NCBI GenBank assembly: GCA_965198825.1
Contig: CBDAQB010000003.1
Span: 496,001-560,000 of the forward strand
Source: BOG-908 sp965198825
GTDB taxonomy: Bacteria; Pseudomonadota; Alphaproteobacteria; Acetobacterales; Acetobacteraceae
Length of the DNA: 64,000 nucleotides
Direction of reading: 5' to 3'
Each line of letters begins with the position of its first letter. Within the stretch, counting starts at the first letter, position 1. Below the pieces are notes generated by a model, which saw only the letters and a program-made list of their open reading frames with translations, had not been told where the DNA came from and did not search any database. Made by a program: the position numbers and the translations under genes. This document shows positions 35,515 through 43,999 of this stretch, one piece after another.

Positions 35515-36404
35515 AATGCATCATCCTCGGCGCCGCGGCCGGCGGCGGCTTTCCGCAGTGGAACTGCGCCTGCCGCCAATGCGCCCGCGCCCGCGCCGGT
35601 GACCCTGCCGCCAAGCCCCGCACCCAGGTCAGTGTCGCCGCCACGGCAGACGGCGAGAACTGGCTCGTCATCGGCGCATCGCCAGACTTGCGCCAGCAGA
35701 TCCTGCAAACGCCCGCGCTCTTTCCTCAGCACGGCTCCCGCCACTCGCCCATTGCCAGCGTCGTGCTGCTGAGCGCCGACGTGGACGGCATCGCCGGCAT
35801 GCTTGTCCTGCGCGAGCAACAGGCGCTGCGCGTTTATGCCCCCGCGCCGATCCTGAAAATCCTCGCCGACAACCAGATCTTCGGCGTTCTGGACGGCAGG
35901 CTCGTCGAGCGCGTGGAGATCACGCCAGGCGTGCCAGTCGAAGCCGCACCGGGCCTGACCATGACGCTGCTGCCGATGCCGGGAAAAATCCCGCTGTACC
36001 AGGAGGACCGAACGGCCGAAAAAGCCGAAGCCGGCTCGACCTACGCAGCCAAGCTCGAATCCGCCGGCCGCTGCATGATCGTAGCCCCCGCCTGTGCCGA
36101 ACTCCTGCCGCCGACCCTGCAAGAACTGGCCAAAGCCGACGCCATCCTCTTCGACGGCACCCTTTTCACCGACGACGAAATGATCACCGAAGGCGTCGGC
36201 CCCAAAACCGGCCGCCGCATGGGCCACATGCCCGTCTCAGGCAACGACGGTTCACTGGTAAAACTCGCCGCCCTTCCGGGACGCTGCGTTTACTTCCACA
36301 TCAACAACACCAATCCGATTCTGATCGAAGGGTCGCCCGAGCGTTCGATCGTCGAAAACGCCGGCGTAGAAGTCGCTTACGATGGAATGGAAGTCGTTTG
36401 CTAA
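35511..36404 (+). CDS. pqqB: PqqB-like metallo-beta-lactamase-fold protein
   Basis: A 297-residue protein with the PqqB opening LGAAAGGGFPQWNCACRQC (zinc-site cysteines in WNCACRQC) and PRTQVSVAATADGENWLVI, both strong family marks. PqqB is a hydroxylase in pyrroloquinoline quinone synthesis. No pqqA, C, D or E lies within the window, so this is a separated copy. The usual DxxHxxG-type metal segment reads SADVDGIAGM, lacking the His at that position. It is coupled to the aminotransferase by a four-base overlap. Confidence 0.87.
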   Translation: MKCIILGAAAGGGFPQWNCACRQCARARAGDPAAKPRTQVSVAATADGENWLVIGASPDLRQQILQTPALFPQHGSRHSPIASVVLLSADVDGIAGMLVLREQQALRVYAPAPILKILADNQIFGVLDGRLVERVEITPGVPVEAAPGLTMTLLPMPGKIPLYQEDRTAEKAEAGSTYAAKLESAGRCMIVAPACAELLPPTLQELAKADAILFDGTLFTDDEMITEGVGPKTGRRMGHMPVSGNDGSLVKLAALPGRCVYFHINNTNPILIEGSPERSIVENAGVEVAYDGMEVVC

Positions 36405-36550
36405 GGCAAAAGAAAGCAAGCCTCTTCTTTTTTGAAAAAAAGAAGCAAAAAACTTTTGGACCCTAAGGCCGGGCCGTCCCAAGATCCCGGTCCCAGGTCG
36501 TAAAAGTTTTTTAGTTCTTTTTTTCAAAAAAGAACTGCTTCCTTCTCTTA
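36405..36550. repeat. Palindromic 3'-end element A, copy 8 (full)
   Basis: Full copy between convergent pqqB and yceI. The right edge forms the yceI stop codon (36548-36550). Confidence 0.85.
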
Positions 36551-37171
36551 CTTCTCGAAAGCCGCATTAATAGTCAGCGCAACCTCATCCCCAATCAGCG
36601 GCACATACTTACTCACCCCAAACTCGCTCCGCCTCAACACCCCCGTCACCCGAAAGCCCGCAGTCACGTGCTGGTCGAGAATGTTCGTGCCCGTGCCAAC
36701 GAAAGTCGCGTGCAAAGTCAGCGGCCGCGTCACGCCGTGCAGTGTAAGATTGCCTGCAACGTCCGCGGTGTCCGCGCCGGTAGATGTCACGCTGGTCGAG
36801 GTGAAGGTCATGGCCGGGAATTTGGCTGCATCGAGCCAGTCCGCACTTTTCAGCTCGCCGTCGAGTTTTGTGCTGGTGGTCTGAACGCTGTCGATCGGCA
36901 CGCTGACCGAAATCGACATGGCCGAGGGCTTCGCCGGATCGAGCGTCACGGTGCCTGAAGCGCCGGAGAAATTGCCCGAGTAATAGGTGAAGCCCATGTG
37001 CAGGACGCTGAACGACACCTGCGTGTGGCCAGGCTCGATCTTGTAGGTGCCTGCGGTGACTGCCGAAGGGTTGGTCGAAGGCGGCGGATAGGCCGCCTGC
37101 AGGAGCTGCACGCAGGATGGCAGCGTGAGCGCGGCCATGGAGAGAAGCGGCAAAGCGAGGCGTTTGTTCAT
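36548..37171 (-). CDS. YceI-family lipid-binding lipoprotein
   Basis: A 207-residue protein with a lipobox (TLPSC, Cys20) and a YceI beta-barrel domain from YKIEPGHTQVSFSVLHMGFTYY to the C-terminus. YceI proteins bind isoprenoid-type lipids in the periplasm. The start is the ATG at 37171 with GGAG upstream; a longer frame runs into the divergent proA. The mature protein would be anchored to a membrane, which is less common than the free periplasmic form. Confidence 0.9.
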   Translation of the reverse strand: MNKRLALPLLSMAALTLPSCVQLLQAAYPPPSTNPSAVTAGTYKIEPGHTQVSFSVLHMGFTYYSGNFSGASGTVTLDPAKPSAMSISVSVPIDSVQTTSTKLDGELKSADWLDAAKFPAMTFTSTSVTSTGADTADVAGNLTLHGVTRPLTLHATFVGTGTNILDQHVTAGFRVTGVLRRSEFGVSKYVPLIGDEVALTINAAFEK

Positions 37172-37252
37172 GAAGGGCTCCATGGGATGCACCGCAGCGA
37201 GGTCGTGCGCGTCCATTGCATCTGCAAGCCGTTCCGGCATGCTGGCCATCCC

Positions 37253-38512
37253 ATGAACGCTCCCGCCGTCCCTTTCGCAGAGGCTCTCCACCAGGCCGCC
37301 GCCAGGGCCAGGGCCGCCTCGCGCGCCTTGGCCAGGCTGCCGGCGTCGGCGCGCGATGCAGCCTTGCGCGAAGCGGCGGCAGCCCTGCGCCGCCACGCCG
37401 GCGCCATCGCGGAAGCCAACGCGGCCGACCTCGCCCACTCCCAGGCGAACGACGCCTTCCGCGACCGGCTAACCCTGACCCCGTCGCGCATCGAGGCGAT
37501 GGCGCAGGCCGTCGCCGACATCGCCGGCCTCCCCGACCCCCTCGCGCGCACGCTGGCCGAATGGACCCGGCCGAACGGCCTCCGCTTCCGGCGGATTGCG
37601 GCTCCCATCGGCGTCATCGGCATGATCTACGAATCCCGCCCGAACGTGGGCGCGGACGCCGCCGCCATCTGCCTGAAATCAGGCAACGCGGTCATCCTGC
37701 GCGGCGGCTCGGAGAGCGCGCGCTCGGCCCGCGCCATCCACGGCGCCATGACCGAGGGTTTGCAAAACGCCGGCGTGCCTGCCGACGCTGTGCAGATCGC
37801 CCCCACCACCGACCGCGCCTATGTCGCCGCCATGCTGGCCGCCGCCGGCGAGATCGACCTGATCATTCCACGCGGCGGCAAGTCGCTCGTCACCCGCGTG
37901 CAGGCGGAGGCGCGCGTCCCGGTGCTCGCCCACGCCGAGGGCCTCTGCCACACCTACGTCCACGCCGCCGCCGACCCTGCGATGGCGCGCGCCATCCTGC
38001 TGAACGCCAAGATGCGCCGCACGGGCATCTGCGGCGCCACCGAAACGCTGCTGATAGACGCGGCCATTGCCCCCGCGCTGCTGCCCGCACTGGCCGCCCA
38101 CCTCGAAGCAGCAGGCTGCGCCATTAGAGGCGACGCACGCGCCCGCGCGATCCTGCCCCATGTCGGCATCGCCGGCCCAGCCGAGTTCGCCACCGAATGG
38201 CTGGACGCCGTCATCTCCGTCGCCGTCGTGGACGGCCTCGATGCGGCGCTGGCGCACATCGCCCGTTACGGCAGTTCGCATACCGAAGCGATCATCACCG
38301 AGGACGCCGCCGCCGCCGAGCGTTTCCTCGCCGAGTGCGACAGCGCCGTCACCCTCTGGAACGCGTCGACCCAGTTCTGCGACGGCGGCGAATTCGGTTT
38401 CGGCGCCGAAATCGGCATCGCCACAGGCCGCATCCACGCCCGCGGCCCCGTCGGCCCCGAGCAGCTCACCTGCTTCCGTTACCAGGTCTTGGGCACCGGC
38501 CAGACACGCTAA
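37253..38512 (+). CDS. proA: Glutamate-5-semialdehyde dehydrogenase (gamma-glutamyl phosphate reductase)
   Basis: A 419-residue ProA, the second enzyme of proline synthesis. Family blocks include PIGVIGMIYESRPNV, CLKSGNAVILRGGSE, and the active cysteine in KMRRTGICGATETLL. The ending is ARGPVGPEQLTCFRYQV. The ATG at 37253 (MNAPAVPFAEALHQ) fits the family; the open frame upstream crosses the divergent yceI gene. proB is not adjacent. Confidence 0.95.
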   Translation: MNAPAVPFAEALHQAAARARAASRALARLPASARDAALREAAAALRRHAGAIAEANAADLAHSQANDAFRDRLTLTPSRIEAMAQAVADIAGLPDPLARTLAEWTRPNGLRFRRIAAPIGVIGMIYESRPNVGADAAAICLKSGNAVILRGGSESARSARAIHGAMTEGLQNAGVPADAVQIAPTTDRAYVAAMLAAAGEIDLIIPRGGKSLVTRVQAEARVPVLAHAEGLCHTYVHAAADPAMARAILLNAKMRRTGICGATETLLIDAAIAPALLPALAAHLEAAGCAIRGDARARAILPHVGIAGPAEFATEWLDAVISVAVVDGLDAALAHIARYGSSHTEAIITEDAAAAERFLAECDSAVTLWNASTQFCDGGEFGFGAEIGIATGRIHARGPVGPEQLTCFRYQVLGTGQTR

Positions 38513-38687
38513 AGCCTGACGAACAGCCTGGCGTCTGCGTGTAACTTCGCGTTCTTCCCAACCTCGTGGTGAACCTTAACCGCGCCGGACAAAGTCGCAG
38601 CCGCCAACACTAAAGCCCAGGTGCCAGACCCTTGCACGCAATGAGCCGCCGTTGTTAGGTGCGCGCCGCTTAGGGAGAGAAATATTC

Positions 38688-40034
38688 ATGCGGCTAGCGG
38701 TGCTGAAGGAGCGTCGTGCGGACGAGACGCGCGTGGCAGCCACGCCCGAAACGATCCGCAAGCTCGTCACCCTCGGTCTCGAGGTCGCGGTCGAAGCAGG
38801 CGCCGGCACCGGGGCCTCCATCCCTGACGCCGACTTCACCGCCGCCGGCGCACAAATATGCCCGGACGCCGCGGCGACGCTTGCCAACGCAGGCGTGGTC
38901 TTCGCCGTCCAGACGCCAGGCCCCGAAGAGCGCAAGCTGATTCCGCGCGGCGCCCTTCTGGTCTGCATCTCCGGCGCGCTCGCGGACAAATCCCTGCTCC
39001 CGGCGCTCGCCGAAGCCGGCATCGATGCCGCCGCCATGGAGCTGCTGCCACGCATCACGCGCGCCCAGTCGATGGACGTGCTCTCCAGCCAGGCGAACCT
39101 CGCCGGCTACCGCGCCGTCATCGAAGGTGCGAACGCCTTCGACCGCGGCTTTGCCATGATGATGACCGCCGCAGGCACAGTCCCGCCCGCCCGCGTGTTC
39201 GTGCTCGGCGCAGGCGTCGCCGGCTTGCAGGCCATCGCCACCGCCCGCCGCCTCGGCGCCATCGTGTCCGCCACCGACGTCCGTCCTGCCGCCAAGGAGG
39301 AGATCAAATCCCTCGGCGCCACCTTCATCGGTGTCGAGGACGAGGAAACGAAAGGCCAGACCGGCGCCTACGCCCAGGAAATGACCGCCGACTTCCGCCG
39401 CAAGCAGGCCGAACTCGTCACCGCAACGGTCGCCAAGAACGACCTTATCATCTGCACCGCCCTCGTGCAGGGCGGCAAAGCACCCACCCTGCTCACCCAG
39501 GCGATGGTGGACGGCATGAAGCCAGGCAGCGTCGTGGTCGACCTCGCCTCCGACGGCGGCGGCAACTTCGAAGCCACCCACCCGGGCGAAATGTATGTCA
39601 CCGACAAGGGCGTAAAGATCCTCGGCTACCGCAACTGGCCGAGCCGCATCCCCGTCGCCGCCAGCAATCTCTATGCGAAAAACCTCCTGACCTTCATCAC
39701 CACCTTCTGGGACAAGGAAGCCAAGGTGCCGAAGCTGCCGGAGGAGGACGAGATCGTCCGCGGCGTCATGCTCACGCGCGGCGGCACCGCCGTGCACAGG
39801 AATTTCGCCTCCGCTGCGTCCGCCCCTGCCGCACAGCCGTCTGCGCCGATTGCTTCGGAGCCGGCCTCGCACGGGGAGCCGGTCCCGCCCGCGTCGGAGC
39901 CGGTGGCGCCGACCCCGCCCGCCGACAAACCGGCCGCGCCAGAAACCCCGCCACTAGAATCGTCGGCGCCCGTCATACCGTCGCCGGAACCGACCCCATC
40001 GTCCGAGCCGCCTACTCCGCCCGCGGCCGCCTGA
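38688..40034 (+). CDS. pntAA: NAD(P) transhydrogenase subunit alpha part 1, with proline-rich tail
   Basis: A 448-residue domain I of the proton-translocating transhydrogenase, binding NAD(H). It begins MRLAVLKERRADETRVAATP and has the nucleotide-binding RVFVLGAGVAGLQAIATARR and GYRNWPSRIPVAASNLYAKN. The core ends near residue 370. About 78 residues follow, rich in Pro, Ala, Ser and Glu, with no domain, probably disordered. The ATG at 38688 follows AGGGAGAG. It is the first gene of pntAA-AB-B, spaced 19 bases from pntAB. Confidence 0.95.
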   Translation: MRLAVLKERRADETRVAATPETIRKLVTLGLEVAVEAGAGTGASIPDADFTAAGAQICPDAAATLANAGVVFAVQTPGPEERKLIPRGALLVCISGALADKSLLPALAEAGIDAAAMELLPRITRAQSMDVLSSQANLAGYRAVIEGANAFDRGFAMMMTAAGTVPPARVFVLGAGVAGLQAIATARRLGAIVSATDVRPAAKEEIKSLGATFIGVEDEETKGQTGAYAQEMTADFRRKQAELVTATVAKNDLIICTALVQGGKAPTLLTQAMVDGMKPGSVVVDLASDGGGNFEATHPGEMYVTDKGVKILGYRNWPSRIPVAASNLYAKNLLTFITTFWDKEAKVPKLPEEDEIVRGVMLTRGGTAVHRNFASAASAPAAQPSAPIASEPASHGEPVPPASEPVAPTPPADKPAAPETPPLESSAPVIPSPEPTPSSEPPTPPAAA

Positions 40035-40053
40035 TCAATCCGGGAGAGACACC

Positions 40054-40443
40054 ATGAATCCCACCCCTCTCGCCGATCAGGCGCGGCATCTCGCCGACCG
40101 CGCCAATGATCTGGCCGCCAACCTGCAAACCCTGACCCACGCGCCTACCGTCGCGGCCGCTGAACCGTTCATCTACCTGCTGACGATTTTCCTGCTCGCC
40201 TGCTTCGTCGGCTATTACGTGGTCTGGAACGTGACACCCGCGCTGCACAGCCCGCTGATGGCCGTCACCAACGGCATCTCGTCCGTCATCATCGTCGGCG
40301 CCATGCTCGCCGCCGGCCTCAGCCACGGCTTCTGGCCGCATCTGTTCGCGTTCCTGGCAGTGACCTTGGCCAGCGTGAATATCTTCGGTGGCTTCCTGGT
40401 TACCCAACGCATGCTGTCGATGTTCAAGTCGAAGAAGAGATAG
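40054..40443 (+). CDS. pntAB: NAD(P) transhydrogenase subunit alpha part 2 (membrane)
   Basis: A 129-residue membrane subunit with three or four helices from EPFIYLLTIFLLACFVGYYV to VNIFGGFLVTQRMLSMF, the typical PntAB core. The N-terminal 45 residues are polar. It forms part of the proton channel with PntB. It lies four bases before pntB, making one operon. Confidence 0.94.
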   Translation: MNPTPLADQARHLADRANDLAANLQTLTHAPTVAAAEPFIYLLTIFLLACFVGYYVVWNVTPALHSPLMAVTNGISSVIIVGAMLAAGLSHGFWPHLFAFLAVTLASVNIFGGFLVTQRMLSMFKSKKR

Positions 40444-40447
40444 CGTC

Positions 40448-41854
40448 ATGTCCCCCAATCTGACAGCGCTGCTGTACCTCGTCGCCGCCATCCTGTTCAT
40501 CCTGGCGCTGCGCGGACTTTCCAACCCCACCACGTCGCAACGCGGCAACCAGTTCGGCATGATCGGCATGGCGATCGCGTTCATCGCGACGCTCGGCCGC
40601 CACGGCATGGCCGGCGACGGCATCATGCTCATCCTCGCAGGCGTCGCCATCGGCGGCACCGCGGGCACGCTCATCGCGCAGCGTATCGAAATGACGTCGC
40701 TGCCTCAGCTCGTCGCTGCCTTCCATTCCCTCGTGGGCCTGGCTGCCGTCTTCGTCGCGGCCTCGGCCCTGAACGCGCCGGAAGCCTTCGGCATCGGCGT
40801 GCCGCACCACATCCACACCGAAAGCCTGATCGAAATGTCGGTCGGCCTTGCGGTCGGCGCTATCACCTTCTCCGGTTCGCTCATCGCCTTCGCCAAGCTC
40901 CAGGCGCTGATGAAGGGCACGCCGATCACCTTCAAGTTCCAGCACCAGTTGAACCTGGCCCTGGGCATCCTGCTGTTCGTGCTCATCGTGCTGTTCGTGC
41001 TGCACGGCGCGCAGCCGGTCTTCTGGGCGATCGCCATCCTCGCCATCGCGCTCGGCTTCCTGCTCATCATCCCGATCGGCGGCGCCGACATGCCCGTCGT
41101 CGTCTCCATGCTGAACAGCTACTCCGGCTGGGCAGCCTGCGGCATCGGCTTCACCATCCAGAACCTGGCCCTGATCATCACCGGCGCCCTCGTCGGCGCA
41201 TCGGGCGCGATCCTGTCCTACGTCATGTGCAAAGGCATGAACCGCAGCATCTTCAACGTGCTGCTGGGCGGCTTCGGCACCGACACCTCCGGCGGCGGCC
41301 CGGCCGGCCACACCGGCGACCGCACCGTGAAAAGCGGCAACGCCGAAGACGCCGCCTTCATCATGAAGAACGCGTCCAAGGTCATCATCGTCCCAGGCTA
41401 CGGCATGGCCGTCGCCCAGGCGCAGCACGCGCTGCGTGAAATGGCCGACGTCCTCAAGGCCGAAGGCGTGGAAGTCAAATACGCCATCCACCCCGTCGCC
41501 GGCCGCATGCCCGGCCACATGAACGTGCTCCTCGCGGAAGCCAACGTCCCATACGACGACGTCTTCGAACTCGAGCAGATCAACAGCGAATTCAGCACCG
41601 CCGACGTCGTCTATGTCATCGGCGCCAACGACGTCACCAACCCCGCCGCCAAGACCGACCCCACCTCCGCCATCTACGGCATGCCCATCCTCGACGTCGA
41701 AAAAGCCCGCACGGTGCTCTTCATCAAGCGCTCCATGGCCTCAGGTTATGCAGGCGTGGACAACGAACTCTTCTTCCGCCCCAACACCATGATGCTCTTT
41801 GCCGACGCCAAGAAAATGACCGAGGAAATCGTTCAGGCTTTGGGGCGCGGGTAG
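40448..41854 (+). CDS. pntB: NAD(P) transhydrogenase subunit beta
   Basis: A 468-residue PntB. The N-terminal half has about nine membrane helices (LTALLYLVAAILFILALRGL onward). The C-terminal NADP(H) domain holds VIIVPGYGMAVAQAQHAL, KYAIHPVAGRMPGHMNVLLAEA and IGANDVTNPAAKTDP. The complex couples hydride transfer from NADH to NADP+ with the proton gradient. Family length is normal. A terminator-like pair of hairpins follows. Confidence 0.96.
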   Translation: MSPNLTALLYLVAAILFILALRGLSNPTTSQRGNQFGMIGMAIAFIATLGRHGMAGDGIMLILAGVAIGGTAGTLIAQRIEMTSLPQLVAAFHSLVGLAAVFVAASALNAPEAFGIGVPHHIHTESLIEMSVGLAVGAITFSGSLIAFAKLQALMKGTPITFKFQHQLNLALGILLFVLIVLFVLHGAQPVFWAIAILAIALGFLLIIPIGGADMPVVVSMLNSYSGWAACGIGFTIQNLALIITGALVGASGAILSYVMCKGMNRSIFNVLLGGFGTDTSGGGPAGHTGDRTVKSGNAEDAAFIMKNASKVIIVPGYGMAVAQAQHALREMADVLKAEGVEVKYAIHPVAGRMPGHMNVLLAEANVPYDDVFELEQINSEFSTADVVYVIGANDVTNPAAKTDPTSAIYGMPILDVEKARTVLFIKRSMASGYAGVDNELFFRPNTMMLFADAKKMTEEIVQALGRG

Positions 41855-41864
41855 GCAAGCAAGG

Positions 41865-41906
41865 CCAGGGGCTCTGCCCCTGGACCCCGCTGGGGACTCG
41901 TCCCCA
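41865..41906 (+). terminator. Double GC hairpin after pntB
   Basis: Two adjacent perfect hairpins: CCAGGGGCTCTGCCCCTGG (41865-41883) and TGGGGACTCGTCCCCA (41891-41906). They begin about ten bases after the pntB stop. Without a long T-run they resemble GC-rich 3'-end structures often seen in Acetobacteraceae. Confidence 0.55.
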
Positions 41907-42015
41907 GGCCCCATTTCCACCGCACCACCGGCACTGCTCGCCGTTTTTTGATGCGCGCGGCGCATACTAGCGTCTCCAAACCGAGCTAAGTCGTATCGAT
42001 CGCTCGGAGGCCGCC

Positions 42016-42957
42016 TTGACGCTGATGCTCACCCCCGAGTGGGGACCCTACACCGACCCCAACGACGCCCGCCGCTATCTCACCCGTTTCGTGGACAAGG
42101 CCTGCGGCCCGGAAACCGGCATCGTCTGGGCCGCCAACGGCAACCTCTACCCGCTCCGCGCCCCCAAGCGCGATGCGGACGGGATCGGTGCCATCTCCAT
42201 CTTCGAGTGGAACAAGCCCCCGCCCCCGCCCAAGCCCCCCTCCGGCTTCTGGGAAAAGGCGAAAGCCTTCATCAGGAGCGCACTGGAAGCCGAGGGAAAG
42301 GCGGAAATCGCTAATAGCCAGGCGAACCTTGCCATGGGCCAGGCCATGACGCAGACGCTCGGCCGCATCTTCACCTCCCACCGCGACGACGGCGTAGGCG
42401 TGGCGCTGGATGTGCTGTGCATTGCCTTGTCGGTTGCGCTCATTCCGACCGGTTTGGGCGTGTTAGGCACCGTGGCCTTGTTTGGCGGCGCCTTTCTCCT
42501 GGGCACCGACGGCATCGCGTACGCGATGGAACTTGGCGGGGATGATGAGCGCGCGGAGACCTTTAAAAAACAAACCGAGCAGTGGCGCATCTTCGCCACG
42601 GTCATGACGCTGCCAGATGTCGCCTATGGCGGGGTCAAGCTCGTCAAGGAACTTTCTGAAATACGCGAGTTGCGAGCCATGGATCGTGTCACAGCACAGG
42701 CTGCCACCAACATGAGCGCTCGTTCTACCAATGCAGCGCGAGCCGAACGCCTGCGCCAGATTGCCGAACGCGCCAACCTGCGCGCCCAAATTCGCACCGA
42801 GCAGATTTCTGCGGCTCTACGATTGGAAGCTAGCGGTAAAGTCGCCGGCGCTGGCTCGGTCGGGCTGCTCGTGCGCGAAGAAGTCCAGGCCGACGAGTCG
42901 CTGCTGCATCAATTTCTCAGCTACCTTCAAATTCATTGTACTGCCGTACACGCGTGA
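42016..42957 (+). CDS. Putative polymorphic effector/toxin with helical membrane-like domain
   Basis: A 313-residue protein of unrecognised family. Layout: N-terminal region 1-65; proline-rich linker KPPPPPKPPSG (67-77); helical segment 78-125; two hydrophobic helices (about 127-145 and 147-170); then a charged helical part and a variable tail from RAQIR (257) to LHQFLSYLQIHCTAVHA. Hydrophobic pre-toxin regions of this sort occur in secreted effectors. I use the TTG at 42016, with CGGAGG five bases upstream. A small membrane gene overlaps its stop (GTGA), and a displaced copy of its tail lies downstream. Effector status is inferred from this layout. Confidence 0.55.
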   Translation: MTLMLTPEWGPYTDPNDARRYLTRFVDKACGPETGIVWAANGNLYPLRAPKRDADGIGAISIFEWNKPPPPPKPPSGFWEKAKAFIRSALEAEGKAEIANSQANLAMGQAMTQTLGRIFTSHRDDGVGVALDVLCIALSVALIPTGLGVLGTVALFGGAFLLGTDGIAYAMELGGDDERAETFKKQTEQWRIFATVMTLPDVAYGGVKLVKELSEIRELRAMDRVTAQAATNMSARSTNAARAERLRQIAERANLRAQIRTEQISAALRLEASGKVAGAGSVGLLVREEVQADESLLHQFLSYLQIHCTAVHA

Positions 42958-43391
42958 CCGGTCCCACCACTGCCTCTTCTACCCGGCCTAGTACGGGTTA
43001 CCTATTCGTCATAACCCTCGCATGCATGGGCCTGCCCCTCATGGGTCTCGGCCTTGGTGGCGTAGTGATCGGGCGGGCTGGCGGAGATCCTGATGAAGCC
43101 TTGAACGCCTATGCATTCCCCTTATTTGCGCTCGGCTTTGCTGTCTTATTCTCGATGCGGCTCATCTTCTGGCAACCGGTAACTCCCATTTTCCGCCGCC
43201 TCGTTCGGCTGATTATCTCCATGATATTGGCCGCGAACATCCCGCTCTCGTTGCTAAGCCTGGTGCTTGCAAGCCAGTTGCCGTCCACAGTCCAGCACAC
43301 CGACATGCCGATAGGCGCTTCGATCCTTGCCGTTCTCTGCCAGCCGCTATCGGCACTTTGGCTGTTCCGCTACCGCCAGGAGGGGCTCTGA
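42954..43391 (+). CDS. Putative immunity membrane protein 1
   Basis: A 145-residue protein with four predicted transmembrane helices (about 18-38, 48-68, 75-98, 112-132) and the segment MGLPLMGLGLGGVVIGRAGGDPDEAL. A GTG start overlaps the effector stop by four bases. Two related copies follow, so it belongs to a local family of three. Immunity function is inferred from the position directly after the putative effector and from the duplication pattern. It ends WLFRYRQEGL, like its paralogues. Confidence 0.6.
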   Translation: MTGPTTASSTRPSTGYLFVITLACMGLPLMGLGLGGVVIGRAGGDPDEALNAYAFPLFALGFAVLFSMRLIFWQPVTPIFRRLVRLIISMILAANIPLSLLSLVLASQLPSTVQHTDMPIGASILAVLCQPLSALWLFRYRQEGL

Positions 43392-43571
43392 CCGCGTGCG
43401 CAAATTCGCGGCGCAGAAGATCGCTTCGCCTCGAAGCTGAAAGCGGCTGCTAAAGCGGGTGGTGCAGACTTCCTCGGCCTGCTCTCAAGCAAGGAGATCC
43501 ACTCGGACAACCCGGCCCTGCACCAATTCCTGCGCTACCTGCAAATTCATGGCACCGCGGTCCACTCATGA
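43392..43571 (+). pseudogene. Start-less orphan tail of the putative effector
   Basis: Open frame of 59 codons in the frame of the preceding stop. It translates to RAQIRGAEDRFASKLKAAAK... and ends LHQFLRYLQIHGTAVHS. It aligns over its whole length with the last 57-58 residues of the effector, starting exactly at RAQIR. No in-frame ATG, GTG or TTG precedes it. Its stop overlaps the next immunity gene (ATGA). This is the pattern of displaced toxin tips in polymorphic toxin loci. Confidence 0.65.
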
Positions 43572-43999
43572 TCAGTCCAGTCACGGCGGCAAAGCCCAGC
43601 TCAGCCTACCTCTATACGCTGAGCGCCGCTTGCATTGGCCTGCCGTTTCTCGGTCTGGGCCTAGGCGGCGCACTCATCGCTCGCGCGGGCGGCGACCCGA
43701 TGCGGGCCTTGGACGTCGACGGCATGGTCATGTTCCTTTTGGCCTTCGCGATCCTGTTCGCCACACGGCTGCTCTTCTGGCCGCCAGCGCCGCCAGCCTT
43801 GCGCGCAACCGTGCGCGCTGTTGTCAGTGCAATCTTCGCTGTCGGCATTGTCGCCGCCTTGGCTAGCGTCGTGCTCTCATTCCAGCTTCCGCCAGCCACG
43901 CCGCATGCGTCCTTCCCGGTTTATTGCTCGATCCTTGCATTGCTGTTCCAGCCCGCTGCCATTCTCTGGCTAGCTCGCTACCGCCAGGCGGGGCTCTGA
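43568..43999 (+). CDS. Putative immunity membrane protein 2
   Basis: A 143-residue four-helix membrane protein, paralogous to the genes at 42954 and 43999. Shared blocks are IGLPFLGLGLGGALIARAGGDPMRA, FWPPAPPALRATVRA and LFQPAAILWLARYRQAGL. The ATG overlaps the orphan-tail stop by three bases. It is probably the cognate of the displaced tail, as the first copy is of the full-length effector. It overlaps the next copy by one base (TGATG). Confidence 0.6.
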   Translation: MISPVTAAKPSSAYLYTLSAACIGLPFLGLGLGGALIARAGGDPMRALDVDGMVMFLLAFAILFATRLLFWPPAPPALRATVRAVVSAIFAVGIVAALASVVLSFQLPPATPHASFPVYCSILALLFQPAAILWLARYRQAGL

